Positions 45,598-54,406 of a stretch of 64,000 nt of DNA are shown here, piece by piece. Where the stretch lies: assembly GCF_018918005.1 (NCBI RefSeq), contig NZ_JAHLPR010000009.1, forward strand, positions 1-64,000, written 5' to 3'. The stretch comes from Paenibacillus sp. MSJ-34. Lineage in GTDB: Bacteria > Bacillota > Bacilli > Paenibacillales > Paenibacillaceae. The notes below the pieces were generated by a model. The model ran no database searches and had not been told where the DNA came from. It saw only the letters and a list, made by a program, of their open reading frames with translations. The translations under genes and the position numbers were made by a program. Position 1 is the stretch's first letter, and the number at the start of each line of letters is the position of its first letter.

Positions 45598-46536
45598 ATG
45601 AAAGCGCTTCGAAATGTTGCCCGCGGTTTCTATCGCAATAAAGCTTTTCTGTTGATGGTGCTGCCCGGTGCGGTCTGGTTTTTGCTCTTTTCCTATTTGC
45701 CAATGGTCGGCACGGTCGTCGCATTTAAACAATATCGTTTTCACCGCGACGGTTTCTGGGCGAGTATCGTGAACAGCAAATGGCTCGGCTTGAACAATTT
45801 CGAGTTTCTATTCACGACGAACGACGCGTTCGTGATTACGCGGAACACCATTCTGTACAATGCGGTATTTATCGTCAGCGGATTGGTCGTCTCGGTCATG
45901 ATGGCCGTTATACTAAGCGAAATCGCGAATAAAAAGTTGGCGAAGCTGTATCAGACCGGCATGTTTCTGCCCCATTTCCTGTCATGGATTATCGTCAGCT
46001 ATTTTGCGTTCAGCTTTCTCAGCGTCGATAAAGGCGTGCTGAATCGGATCATTGCCTTCTTCGGAGGAGAAGCGGTTCCCTGGTATTCGGATACGACGTA
46101 TTGGCCGTATATTCTCGTCGCGATGAATCTATGGAAAACGGTCGGATATTCGAGCGTCATCTATTTGGCGGCGATCGTCGGCATCGACCGGTCGTATTAC
46201 GAGGCGGCGATGATCGACGGGGCGAACAAGTGGCAGCAAGTCCGCAACATTACGCTCCCGATGATCAGGCCGTTGATCGTTGTTTTGACGCTGCTGGCGA
46301 TCGGGCGGATTTTCTATGCGGACTTCGGGCTGTTCTACCAAGTGCCGCGAAATTCGGGATCGCTGTATCCCGTCACCAACGTCATCGACACGTACGTCTT
46401 CCGCGGGCTGAAAGTGAGCGGCGAGATCGGCATGACGACCGCGGCCGGGCTGTATCAATCGCTTGTCGGATTCATACTCGTCCTGACTTCCAACTATGTC
46501 GTTCGCAAAATCGATAAAGACCAGGCGCTGTTCTAA
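45598..46536 (+). CDS. CUT1 ABC transporter permease (LplB type)
   Basis: This 312-residue permease has six membrane segments, the LplB-type start (FLLMVLPGAVWFLLFSYLPM) and docking loop YYEAAMIDGANKWQQVRNIT. ATG 45598 is preceded by GGGGAGGGG; the frame start at 45577 is not needed. It is the first gene of the third CUT1 locus and divergent from its YesM/YesN pair. The transported sugar cannot be predicted because no enzyme gene is linked. Confidence 0.94.
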   Translation: MKALRNVARGFYRNKAFLLMVLPGAVWFLLFSYLPMVGTVVAFKQYRFHRDGFWASIVNSKWLGLNNFEFLFTTNDAFVITRNTILYNAVFIVSGLVVSVMMAVILSEIANKKLAKLYQTGMFLPHFLSWIIVSYFAFSFLSVDKGVLNRIIAFFGGEAVPWYSDTTYWPYILVAMNLWKTVGYSSVIYLAAIVGIDRSYYEAAMIDGANKWQQVRNITLPMIRPLIVVLTLLAIGRIFYADFGLFYQVPRNSGSLYPVTNVIDTYVFRGLKVSGEIGMTTAAGLYQSLVGFILVLTSNYVVRKIDKDQALF

Positions 46537-46566
46537 GCGCCCGGATAGGCGAAAGGAGGGGGAACG

Positions 46567-47493
46567 TTGGATAACGCCGCGACGAGAAGAAGGGATATTC
46601 ATAGGCTGCCGCCGCTATGGAATGCGGCTTGTCATGCGATTGCGGGGCTGTTCGCTTTTGCGTGCGTGTTTCCTTTTTTGTTCGTATTCATCATCTCTTT
46701 GACGGACGAAGAGACGTTGTCGCTTAACGGGTACAGCATTTTTCCCGCCAAATGGAGCGCGGCCGCTTATCAATATTTGTTCAAAACGGGAGACCAACTA
46801 TTGCGGTCGTATGGAATAACGATTTTCATCACGATCGTCGGCACGGCGATCAGTTTGGCCGTCATCTCGCTGTACGCCTATGCGCTGTCGCGAAAAGCTT
46901 TTAAGTATCGGGGACTGTTCTCGTTCATTGCGTTCTTCACCTTGCTGTTCAACGGCGGCCTCGTACCGTTCTACATCGTGGCAACGCAACTGATGCATTT
47001 GAAGGACTCCGTCTGGGCGTTGATTCTGCCGTTGACCGTCAACGCGTTCTATATTTTGATCATGCGAACGTTCTTTGCGACGATGGTTCCCGATGCGATT
47101 ATCGAATCCGGAAAGATGGACGGAGCCGGCGAATTCACAATTTTCGCCAGACTTGTGCTCCCGCTGTCTCTGCCGGGGCTCGCGACGATCGGGCTGTTCA
47201 GCACGCTCGGGTATTGGAACGATTGGTTCAACGCGCTGTTGTTCATCGACGAGCCGAAGCTGGTTCCGCTGCAGTCCATGCTGATGCGCATCGAGAACAA
47301 TATGCAGTTTATTTTGCAAAATTCCAATTTGCTGAACAGCGGGGGACAAGGTTTGGAAGTGATCCGGTCGATGCCGGCGGACACGGCGCGCATGGCGATG
47401 GTCGTTTTGGCGACAGGCCCGATAGTGCTCGCTTACCCGTTCTTCCAGCGATATTTCATCCAGGGCTTGACGATCGGCGCCTTGAAGGAATAA
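46567..47493 (+). CDS. CUT1 ABC transporter permease (YtcP type)
   Basis: This 308-residue partner permease starts at TTG 46567, with AAAGGAGGGGG upstream. It has six membrane segments. The docking loop is around AIIESGKMDGAGEFTIFARL, and the C-terminus ends YPFFQRYFIQGLTIGALKE. It follows the first permease by 30 bp and precedes the binding-protein gene by 24 bp, so all three are one transcript. Confidence 0.94.
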   Translation: MDNAATRRRDIHRLPPLWNAACHAIAGLFAFACVFPFLFVFIISLTDEETLSLNGYSIFPAKWSAAAYQYLFKTGDQLLRSYGITIFITIVGTAISLAVISLYAYALSRKAFKYRGLFSFIAFFTLLFNGGLVPFYIVATQLMHLKDSVWALILPLTVNAFYILIMRTFFATMVPDAIIESGKMDGAGEFTIFARLVLPLSLPGLATIGLFSTLGYWNDWFNALLFIDEPKLVPLQSMLMRIENNMQFILQNSNLLNSGGQGLEVIRSMPADTARMAMVVLATGPIVLAYPFFQRYFIQGLTIGALKE

Positions 47494-47517
47494 CCGAATC
47501 AAAGGGAGGAAAAAAGA

Positions 47518-49049
47518 ATGGTTCAAAAGGCAAGAAAAAGTTGGTTGATGTCGCTCGCGTTGGTCCTTCTTATCGGCTTGACGCTCGCGGGATGCGGCAG
47601 CGGCGGCGCGGGAGGCGGCGATCCGGTTGCGCAGCCGCCGCAAGCGGAAGAGAGCAAGCCGTCCGAGGCTGCCGCGCCGCAGGAGAAATCGGGGAAAGGG
47701 GAGCCGGTAGAACTGATCTGGTATATGATCGGCACGCCGCAGAAAGACACTGACAAAGTGTTTGAGGAACTGAGCAAGTACACGAAAGAGAAAATCAACG
47801 TGACTGTGAAAATGAAGCTGCTCGACTGGGGCGATTACGATACGAAAATGCCGGTGATCGCCGCGTCGGGCGAGCCGTTCGATATCGCCTTTACGTGCTC
47901 CTGGGCATTCAATTATGTCAATAACTCGCGCAAAGGCGCATTTCTGGAATTGAACGAATTGCTCGACCAATACGGGCAAGGCATTAAAGATGCGCTGCAT
48001 CCGGCGTTTTTGGAAGGCGCGAAAGTAGACGGCAAAATCTATGCCGTCCCGACGAACAAAGAGCTCCCGGCGCAAAATGTATGGCGTTTCAATCAGCAAC
48101 TGCTCGAAAAATACAATTTGGAAATTTCCGGCGTCAAATCGCTCGAAAGCTTGGAACCGCTGCTGAAGACGATCAAGGAGAAAGAGAAAGGCATCGTCGT
48201 CTATGCGGGCGATAAGAACATTAAGCCGATCATTCCGTTCGACCTGGTGGACGAATCGTTGCCGGTCGGCATGCCGCTCGGCGGCGGAGAGAAACTGGTG
48301 AACATTCTGGAAACGCCGGAAATGATGCAAGCGTTCGAAACGATGCACAAATATTATAATGCCGGATACATGGCCAAAGACATAGCGACGCTTACTTCGT
48401 CCGATCACGACAAAACGGGCAAATGGTTCGCCGACAAGGCGAATACGGCTCCGCTCGCGGATAACCTATGGTCCGCTTCATACGGGTACAAGGTCGTATC
48501 GACGCCCGCCGACGATCCGCTCGTCTACAACTGGTCCGTTACGGGAAGCATGAACGCCATATCCGCCACGTCCGAGCATCCGGTCGAAGCGATGAAATTT
48601 TTGAACTTGCTGAACACGGATCTTATGTAAGAAATATGGTCGGCTACGGGATCGAGGGCGTTCATTACAAGAAAATCGGCGAGAACCGCATCGAATTGCT
48701 GCCCGCCTCCACGGAAAGCTATGCCGTTCCGGGCTTCGCGCTTGGCAACGTTATGATTACGTACTTGCAGAAGGACGATCCGGACAATAAATGGGAAGAG
48801 TACGAGAAATTCAATAATTCCGCCCAAAACGCGCCGCTGCTCGGCTTCAACTTCGATCCGACGCCGGTGCAGAATGAGATCGCCGCGCTGCGGAACGTGA
48901 AGGAGGAATTTTATCCGCCGATCATGACCGGCACGGTCGATCCGACGAAGGCGGTTCCGCAAGCGATCGAGAAATTCAATGCGAACGGTTTGGCGAAAGT
49001 GATGGAAGAAATGCAGCGCCAGTACGACGAATGGAAAGCGAAGCAATAA
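47518..49049 (+). pseudogene. Frameshifted oligosaccharide-binding lipoprotein (LipO type, DUF3502 C-terminus)
   Basis: The first frame (47518-48630) encodes a lipoprotein (lipobox TLAGC, Cys26) with a family 1 binding fold and stops after NLLNTDLM. The second frame continues without a gap from about 48625 (SYVRNMVGYGIEGVHYKK) to 49049 and carries the typical DUF3502-like C-terminus (MEEMQRQYDEWKAKQ). One missing base near 48621-48628 (for example a lost T in CTTTATG) explains the break. Either the gene is inactive, or the base was missed in sequencing. A truncated product would lack about 140 residues. The intact gene would encode about 510 residues and serve the two permeases upstream. Confidence 0.85.
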
Positions 49050-49141
49050 GGCGGGGTATGGCAAGGATTGGGGCGGAACATACTAAAAATGCATGTTTCA
49101 AAAGTCAGCAGGCTAACACCGACGAGAAAGGAAGATGACTT

Positions 49142-49591
49142 ATGGACCAATCCCCTCAAGACGGCCGGAAGAAGATGTCCCCGGCCGAAGCGGAGCGATC
49201 GAACGCGGAAGTTCTCGACGACGATCCGAAGCTGGACCCGTTCGAGATCGAGTTTCTGCCGGAGTTCCGCGAAGGGAGAGGGCCGGAGGGCCCGTTCGTC
49301 AACGAATTCGGCGTTGTGATCGGAGACCATGAGTACGAATCGCCGCAATCGCCGCTGCAGCAATGGTCGGAGGAAACCGAGCCCGAAGTGATGTCCGGGG
49401 ACCAGTGGGTTCATCCGTTTAAAGATATCGGCTTCCGAACTTCCGCCAACCGCGCCATATTCGAGAAAGGCGAAGATCCGCGGCAGGGATCGTTTATGCA
49501 CCCGCCGCTGCAAACATCCAATTTGGCCGGTCCGCCGCGCAGGCCGAGGGAAGATTCCGATCCGAGCGGGCCGGAGCGGGAGAACGGCTAA
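49142..49591 (+). CDS. DUF3905 domain-containing protein
   Basis: This 149-residue hydrophilic protein has the DUF3905 pattern: PFVNEFGVVIGD, SPLQQWSEETEPEVMSGDQWVHP, then DIGFRTSANR and GSFMHPP. The family is found in spore-forming Bacillales and has no known biochemical role. It has no signal peptide or membrane segment. The tail is Pro/Arg/Glu-rich. The ATG follows GAAAGGAAG. It is a single gene, 92 bp after the broken binding-protein gene. Confidence 0.87.
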   Translation: MDQSPQDGRKKMSPAEAERSNAEVLDDDPKLDPFEIEFLPEFREGRGPEGPFVNEFGVVIGDHEYESPQSPLQQWSEETEPEVMSGDQWVHPFKDIGFRTSANRAIFEKGEDPRQGSFMHPPLQTSNLAGPPRRPREDSDPSGPERENG

Positions 49592-49680
49592 GCGATGACG
49601 GCCGCGCGTTGCGCGCTTGGATGCTGTGCGACGCAGACAGGCATCGCAACGTTGGTAGCCGCCGCTCGCCCCGCCGGAAC

Positions 49681-49716
49681 GAGGCTTGCCCCTAGAGGCG
49701 GCCTCTTCTTTTTTTA
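49681..49716 (+). terminator. Probable terminator after the DUF3905 gene
   Basis: GAGGC pairs with GCCTC and is followed by a T-rich run (ttctttttttatt). The stem is short, so confidence is moderate. Confidence 0.5.
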
Positions 49717-50048
49717 TTCGTCCCGTCAGAGGAGCATAGTAAAATGTTAAAAAAATGAATCCGCCATTTCGATCTGTTACAACCGCTTTAAACGAAAGGA
49801 ATTATGAGATTGGCTTATAATGCAGGAATTCCGCCCTAACCATCCCATTTTCCATCGAAGCGAGTAAAAAGATGCATGTTGCCGCACGCCGCGCTCGGGC
49901 TGCACGGGCGAGAGGCGCTAAGCGTTATGGGCGCTATGCGCCGTGGGCGCGGGATGCTGCGAGCCCATGCCTCGCGGTGCGGGCTGATTAGCCGCTTATG
50001 CTGCCTATGCGCCCTGCTGCGAGCCTGGAATCGCCGGTCGAGCAACTG

Positions 50049-50231
50049 TAACGAAAGTGAGCGCTCTTATTTTCGATTTTTTAGCATAATTGAAAATGTA
50101 ACGGATCCGGACGACGCTATTTGCTCGTAAATGTTCGGAAAGACGTTCTATTGGCACAATAACGTCCCCTACATCCGTTACATTTTGCAAAACCGCCTAT
50201 TGAGCCGCAATAACGGCTGTGAGATCCGTTA
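50049..50231 (+). repeat. Four-site dispersed repeat, family 4
   Basis: Sites of 23 bp start at 50049, 50099, 50158 and 50209 (spacing 50/59/51), forward, forward, reverse, reverse. The consensus TAACGGATC, six bases, ACGCTATT shares its inner half with family 1 but differs in the outer half (GGATC instead of AAAC). The first site still has GAAAG. Only one copy is in this window. A family 1 copy follows 146 bp later. Confidence 0.87.
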
Positions 50232-50376
50232 CAAGTATACAACGGCATCGAACAGACGCGTCGGAAAGCGAAACGGGCCTCATGCGCCGGAATTTTCCGG
50301 CATATTGATTGAGGCAGGCGTCAATTTCCATCATACCGCGCAGCGGCTGACGACCCGTCGGGCCGTCGGGCGGACT

Positions 50377-50559
50377 AAACGAAACATATACACGCTATTA
50401 GCCCGTAAATCACCTTGTTGCCGGCGTAACGAAACTGGAACACGCTAATGAGGGGGAAACGGCGGTAAAACGGCCGATTTCCAATGAATAGCGATACGTA
50501 CTTTCGTTAGGATGGGAAAGTCCTCATTTTGAGCCCAATAAGGATTAGCAGTTTCGCTA
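50377..50559 (-). repeat. Four-site dispersed repeat, family 1, copy C (inverted)
   Basis: Sites start at 50377, 50427, 50487 and 50537 (spacing 50/60/50). Read in reverse, sites and linkers match copy B at 16484-16666 closely, including GGGCTCAAAATGAGGAC between the first two sites. It lies just upstream of the tag promoter. Confidence 0.9.
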
Positions 50560-50615
50560 GAGCCCAAACAGAGCGCCGCCGCGCGAACCCGCGTGTCCTC
50601 CTTTCAAAAAACAAG

Positions 50616-50643
50616 TTGAACAGGAACGTTTGTTTGGTATAAT
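50616..50643 (+). promoter_or_regulatory. Promoter of tag, with possible LexA-like box
   Basis: TTGAAC (50616-50621) and TATAAT (50638-50643) are spaced by 16 bp, a good vegetative promoter. The spacer contains GAACGTTTGTTT (50624-50635), one base from the GAAC-N4-GTTC core of the Bacillus LexA site. SOS control of a DNA-repair gene would be plausible, but the wider consensus is only partly met. Confidence 0.7.
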
Positions 50644-50679
50644 AGAGACAAACCATAACAGACGGGAAGTGAGAATGGA

Positions 50680-51243
50680 ATGACGACGAGATGCGGCTGG
50701 GTGAATGAAGATCCGTTATATGTCGAGTACCATGACCGCGAATGGGGCGTGCCTGTGCACGACGACGGCAAGTTGTTCGAAATGCTGATTCTTGAAGGAG
50801 CGCAGGCGGGACTCAGTTGGTATACGATTTTGAAAAAAAGGGAAGCGTACCGCGAAGCGTTCGATCGTTTCGATCCGTATAAGGTGGCGCGGTACGACGG
50901 GGAGAAAATCGAGGAATTGATGAACAACGCCGGAATTGTGCGCAACCGGTTGAAGATTAACGCGGCCGTTGCTAACGCGCAAGCGTTTTTGCGCATCGTG
51001 GACGAGTTCGGCTCGTTCGACCGTTATATTTGGCAGTTCGTCGGCGGCAAGCCAATACGCAACGCGTGGACGGAGCTGAAGGAAGTCCCCGCCAAGACGG
51101 CGGAGTCCGACGCGATGAGCAAAGACTTGCGGAAAAGGGGATTCAAGTTCGTCGGATCTACGATCTGCTATGCCTATATGCAGGCCGTCGGCATGGTGAA
51201 CGATCATCTTACAAGCTGTATTTGTTACGAACGGAATCGCTGA
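50680..51243 (+). CDS. tag: DNA-3-methyladenine glycosylase I
   Basis: Tag excises 3-methyladenine from alkylated DNA. The 187-residue protein has the complete zinc site, Cys5, His18, His176 and Cys180, the catalytic glutamate E39 in ILEGAQAGLSW, and the typical N-terminus RCGWVNEDPLYVEYHD. The length is normal. It has its own promoter at 50616-50643 and a terminator that overlaps its stop codon, so it is a single-gene unit. Confidence 0.95.
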   Translation: MTTRCGWVNEDPLYVEYHDREWGVPVHDDGKLFEMLILEGAQAGLSWYTILKKREAYREAFDRFDPYKVARYDGEKIEELMNNAGIVRNRLKINAAVANAQAFLRIVDEFGSFDRYIWQFVGGKPIRNAWTELKEVPAKTAESDAMSKDLRKRGFKFVGSTICYAYMQAVGMVNDHLTSCICYERNR

Positions 51244-51263
51244 CGGGGAGCAGCGATTTTTTT
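51236..51263 (+). terminator. Terminator overlapping the end of tag
   Basis: ATCGCTG pairs with CAGCGAT across an eight-base loop and is followed by seven T residues. The tag stop codon lies at the start of the loop. Confidence 0.85.
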
Positions 51264-51375
51264 CATGTCCGCCGATTTTTTTATTCGCGAAGGGGGATTC
51301 CGGCGCGAATTTCGAATAGTATGAAATAGACATGAAATTGGTTCGTTAGACTGCCGGAAAAGGTGGGACGTGAAG

Positions 51376-52563
51376 ATGCGCCAGTACCGGGATTATAAAG
51401 CGGTCTTTGCCGGGATTCCGAAGCCGTTCGCATACGTCGATCTCGATCTGCTCGCCGAGAATATTCGGCAAATCGCGGCGCGCGCGGGGGGAAAGCGAAT
51501 CCGGATCGCGAGCAAGTCGCTGCGCTGCGTAGACTTGATGAAACGGATTATGAATGCGGACAACTTATTTCAAGGCGTCATGTGTTATAGCCCATTGGAA
51601 GCGCTTTACTTGGCGGATCGGGGCTTTGACGATTTGTTGATCGGTTACCCGGCATGCGAGCCGGAACAACTCGCGCGGATCGGGCGATACGCGAAGGAAG
51701 GGAAACAAATGACGCTTATGGTCGATTCGGCCGCCCATGTCGAATTGATCGAAGCGGCTGCGGAGCGGGAGGGCGTCTGCATCCCGGTCTGTATCGATAT
51801 CGATATGTCGCTGGACGTTCCGGGCCTGCATTTCGGCGTATGGCGTTCGCCGCTGCGCTCGCTCGAAGCCGTTGCCGATTTGATGCGGCTGATCGCCGCT
51901 TCCAAACGGGTCCGCCTCGAAGGGATCATGGACTATGAGGCGCAAATTGCCGGAGTTGGCGACCGGATGCCCGGACAAAGGCTGAAAAATACGGTCGTCC
52001 ATTGGTTGAAACGGCGTTCGGCCCGCGAAGTTCGAGAACGGAGAGCGCACGCGGTACAATTGGCCGGCGAATTAGGCCAGCCGCTCCGCTTCGTCAACGG
52101 GGGCGGAACGGGCAGCTTGCAGACGACGGCGCTCGAACCGGCGGTGACGGAAGTGACGGCGGGCTCCGGCTTTTACGCTCCCGCACTATTCGATTATTAC
52201 CGCGATTTCCGGTTGCTGCCGGCGGCGGGGTATGCCGTGGAAATCGTGCGCCGGCCGCGTTACGATCTGTACACATGCGCCGGCGGCGGCTATATCGCGT
52301 CGGGATCCGCGGGACGGGAGAAACTGCCGTCGCCCTACCTGCCCGCGGGAGCCGAACTGCTGCCGCTCGAAGGCGCGGGCGAAGTGCAGACGCCGGTTCG
52401 GTATCGCGGGGACGAACCGCTGGAGCTCGGCGATCCGATTTTTATGCGCCATGCCAAGGCGGGAGAGTTATGCGAGCGGTTCGATCGGCTGCTTCTCGTT
52501 TCGCAGGGCCGGATCGTCGGCGAAGCTCGCACATATCGGGGGGACGGACAATGTTTTCTGTAG
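51376..52563 (+). CDS. PLP-dependent alanine racemase-fold enzyme (amino acid deaminase/aldolase type)
   Basis: About 395 residues with an N-terminal alanine racemase-type PLP barrel. The PLP lysine is probably in RIASKSLRC (about residue 47), and further motifs are VCIDIDMSLDVPGLHFGV and FVNGGGTGSL. Databases name such proteins amino acid deaminase/aldolase; the true reaction in bacteria is not settled. ATG 51376 is eight bases after AGGTGGG; the GTG at 51370 is too close. Its end overlaps the following lactone-oxidase gene by 13 bp, so the two are translationally coupled and may act on one substrate. Confidence 0.83.
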   Translation: MRQYRDYKAVFAGIPKPFAYVDLDLLAENIRQIAARAGGKRIRIASKSLRCVDLMKRIMNADNLFQGVMCYSPLEALYLADRGFDDLLIGYPACEPEQLARIGRYAKEGKQMTLMVDSAAHVELIEAAAEREGVCIPVCIDIDMSLDVPGLHFGVWRSPLRSLEAVADLMRLIAASKRVRLEGIMDYEAQIAGVGDRMPGQRLKNTVVHWLKRRSAREVRERRAHAVQLAGELGQPLRFVNGGGTGSLQTTALEPAVTEVTAGSGFYAPALFDYYRDFRLLPAAGYAVEIVRRPRYDLYTCAGGGYIASGSAGREKLPSPYLPAGAELLPLEGAGEVQTPVRYRGDEPLELGDPIFMRHAKAGELCERFDRLLLVSQGRIVGEARTYRGDGQCFL

Positions 52564-53897
52564 AAGAGGTGCGCCTGAACAAGAACGGATGGCAAAATTG
52601 GTCGGGCAGCGTGAGCAGTACGCCAAGCGGCGTTGCATATCCGCGCAGCGTCGAGGAAGTCGTCTCGCTCGTGAAGCAATGCGCGGCCAAGGGTACACGG
52701 TTGCGCGTCGTCGGATCGGGCCACTCGTTCACCGGGTTGGTTCAAACCGACGAACTGATGGTTTCGCTCGACTTGCTGCAAGGAGTCGAATCCGTCGACA
52801 TGGACGAAGGCACGGCAACCGTGTGGGCCGGCACCAAATTGAAGCGGCTCGGGGAAGAACTGTTCGAACACGGCGTTGCGCAGGAGAATTTGGGGGACAT
52901 CAATGCCCAGTCGATTGCCGGCGCCGTCAGTACGGGGACGCATGGAACCGGCATCGGATTCGGGAGCCTATCCACCCAACTTGCCGGCATAACGGCGGTA
53001 ACGGCGGCGGGGGAAGTGGTGGAATGCTCGGCGGACCGGCAGCCCGAGCTGTTCCGGGCGATGAGAGTGTCGCTCGGCATGCTCGGCATTATCGTGCAAG
53101 TGAAGCTGCGCGTCGTGCCGGCATTGCCGTTACGCTACGAAAGCCGGCGAATGCCGTTCGACGAATGCTTGCGGCAACTGGAACGGTTGAAGACGGAGAA
53201 CCGCCATTTTGAATTTTACTGGTTCCCTTATACGAATATCGCCCAAGTCAAGACGATGAACGAGACGGAAGAAAAGCCGGGGAAACCGAGCCGATGGAAC
53301 GAATGGAAAGTGATGGCGATGGAGAACGGCGTCTTCTGGCTGTTGTCCGAAGCGTGCCGGCTCTTTCCGGGATTATGCCGACCGGTAAGCCGGTTATCCG
53401 CCAAAGGCGTGCCGAACGTGCGGGAAGTCGGGTACGGCCATCGGCTGTTCGCGACGCCGAGACTCGTGCGGTTTCAAGAAATGGAGTATAACGTCCCTGC
53501 GGATGCGATGAAGCCGGTGCTTGCGGAGATTCGGTCATGCGTGGAACGGAACCGGTTCGCGGTACATTTTCCGATCGAATGCAGGTACGTCAAGGGAGAC
53601 GATATTTGGCTCAGTCCCGCATACCGGCGCGACTCCGCCTATATTGCGGTGCATATGTACCGGGGAATGCCGTACGAGCGGTATTTCGCTTGTTTGGAGG
53701 AAATATTCCAGCATCATGGCGGACGTCCGCATTGGGGGAAAATGCATACGATGCGAGCGGAGCGGCTGGCGGCCGCCTATCCGATGTGGAACGAATTTCT
53801 GCGCATCCGCGAAGGGCTCGACCCGCAGGGCATGTTCGTGAATTCGTATTTAAGCGAACTGATAGGCATAGAGCGGAAGCGGCTTAGTCCCGTCTAA
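52551..53897 (+). CDS. FAD-linked sugar-lactone oxidase (D-arabinono-1,4-lactone oxidase family)
   Basis: This 448-residue flavoprotein has an FAD_binding_4 domain with VGSGHSFTG, in which His58 is the expected covalent flavin attachment site. The C-terminal ALO domain has HWGKMHT near residue 396 and the family end MFVNSYL. Relatives oxidise aldonolactones or alditols with oxygen, producing peroxide. ATG 52551 lies inside the end of the PLP-enzyme gene; an open frame back to 52002 is out of phase with that gene and not real. No signal peptide is seen. Confidence 0.9.
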   Translation: MFSVEEVRLNKNGWQNWSGSVSSTPSGVAYPRSVEEVVSLVKQCAAKGTRLRVVGSGHSFTGLVQTDELMVSLDLLQGVESVDMDEGTATVWAGTKLKRLGEELFEHGVAQENLGDINAQSIAGAVSTGTHGTGIGFGSLSTQLAGITAVTAAGEVVECSADRQPELFRAMRVSLGMLGIIVQVKLRVVPALPLRYESRRMPFDECLRQLERLKTENRHFEFYWFPYTNIAQVKTMNETEEKPGKPSRWNEWKVMAMENGVFWLLSEACRLFPGLCRPVSRLSAKGVPNVREVGYGHRLFATPRLVRFQEMEYNVPADAMKPVLAEIRSCVERNRFAVHFPIECRYVKGDDIWLSPAYRRDSAYIAVHMYRGMPYERYFACLEEIFQHHGGRPHWGKMHTMRAERLAAAYPMWNEFLRIREGLDPQGMFVNSYLSELIGIERKRLSPV

Positions 53898-53960
53898 TCT
53901 TGCGAAGTGAGACAAGAGGGCGGCAGCCGCTATGGGGCCCCGCCCGCTCTCTTGCGCCGA

Positions 53961-54299
53961 TTAATCCAGAACGGCCTTGATATGTTCCTTCGTCACGGCC
54001 CAATGGGTCGCGCTCCAATATTTCGCCTTATCCTTAATATAAATGATTTGCGGGGACTCGTGCTTCAAGGCGAGATCTTCCGCGATTTGGTTCGAAACCG
54101 GGCGGCTCTCGATCACTTTGACGAGAACGTAGTCGAGGCCTTCGTTCGGCTGATCTTGCAAATATTGTTCGTATTCGCGCAGCGCGTTGGCGCTGACCGG
54201 GCAAGTCGTACTATGTTTCAACACGACCTGGCCGCGATTCGCGGACGCTTCCAGCATATGATTCCATTCGTCGATGGACGTAATTTCTTTCCATTGCAT
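53961..54299 (-). CDS. ytxJ: Bacillithiol-system redox protein YtxJ (monothiol)
   Basis: This 112-residue thioredoxin-fold protein has a single active-site cysteine, Cys33, in KHSTTCPVS, typical of YtxJ (BrxC-like), which is thought to remove bacillithiol from oxidised proteins. The cis-proline region ESPQIIYI is present. AAAGGAG stands ten bases before the ATG. The gene is convergent with the lactone oxidase, whose activity would make peroxide. It indicates a bacillithiol-making host. Confidence 0.92.
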   Translation of the reverse strand: MQWKEITSIDEWNHMLEASANRGQVVLKHSTTCPVSANALREYEQYLQDQPNEGLDYVLVKVIESRPVSNQIAEDLALKHESPQIIYIKDKAKYWSATHWAVTKEHIKAVLD

Positions 54300-54384
54300 A
54301 CCGACATGGCTCCTTTCTATAGTTACTTCATATAAGTTCTATTCTACTATACCATAAGGACGGCGAGTCCTACATAGATGCAGG

Positions 54385-54406
54385 AAGCTCTCCATGCGGA
54401 GAGCTT
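54385..54406 (-). terminator. Hairpin at the end of the SMR operon
   Basis: AAGCTCTCC-atgc-GGAGAGCTT is a perfect 9-bp stem overlapping the last gene's stop codon. No T-run follows, so it may act as a weak terminator or 3'-end protector. Confidence 0.6.

Larger units (their letters stand above)
49592..50679. other. Long repeat-rich intergenic region
   Basis: Nearly 1.1 kb without a supported gene. It contains a terminator-like hairpin (49681-49716), a GC-rich stretch of repeated GCGC and GGGC words (49890-50030), two four-site repeats (50049-50231 and 50377-50559), and the promoter of tag (50616-50643). Confidence 0.75.

Noticed and set aside
46798-48408. 536-codon antisense frame opposite the third CUT1 locus
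   Set aside because: It covers two clear plus-strand genes, has no start signal, and its composition (Arg/His-rich) is typical of a shadow frame.
52002-52550. Upstream extension of the lactone-oxidase frame
   Set aside because: It overlaps the PLP-enzyme gene out of phase; the oxidase start at 52551 fits the family N-terminus.
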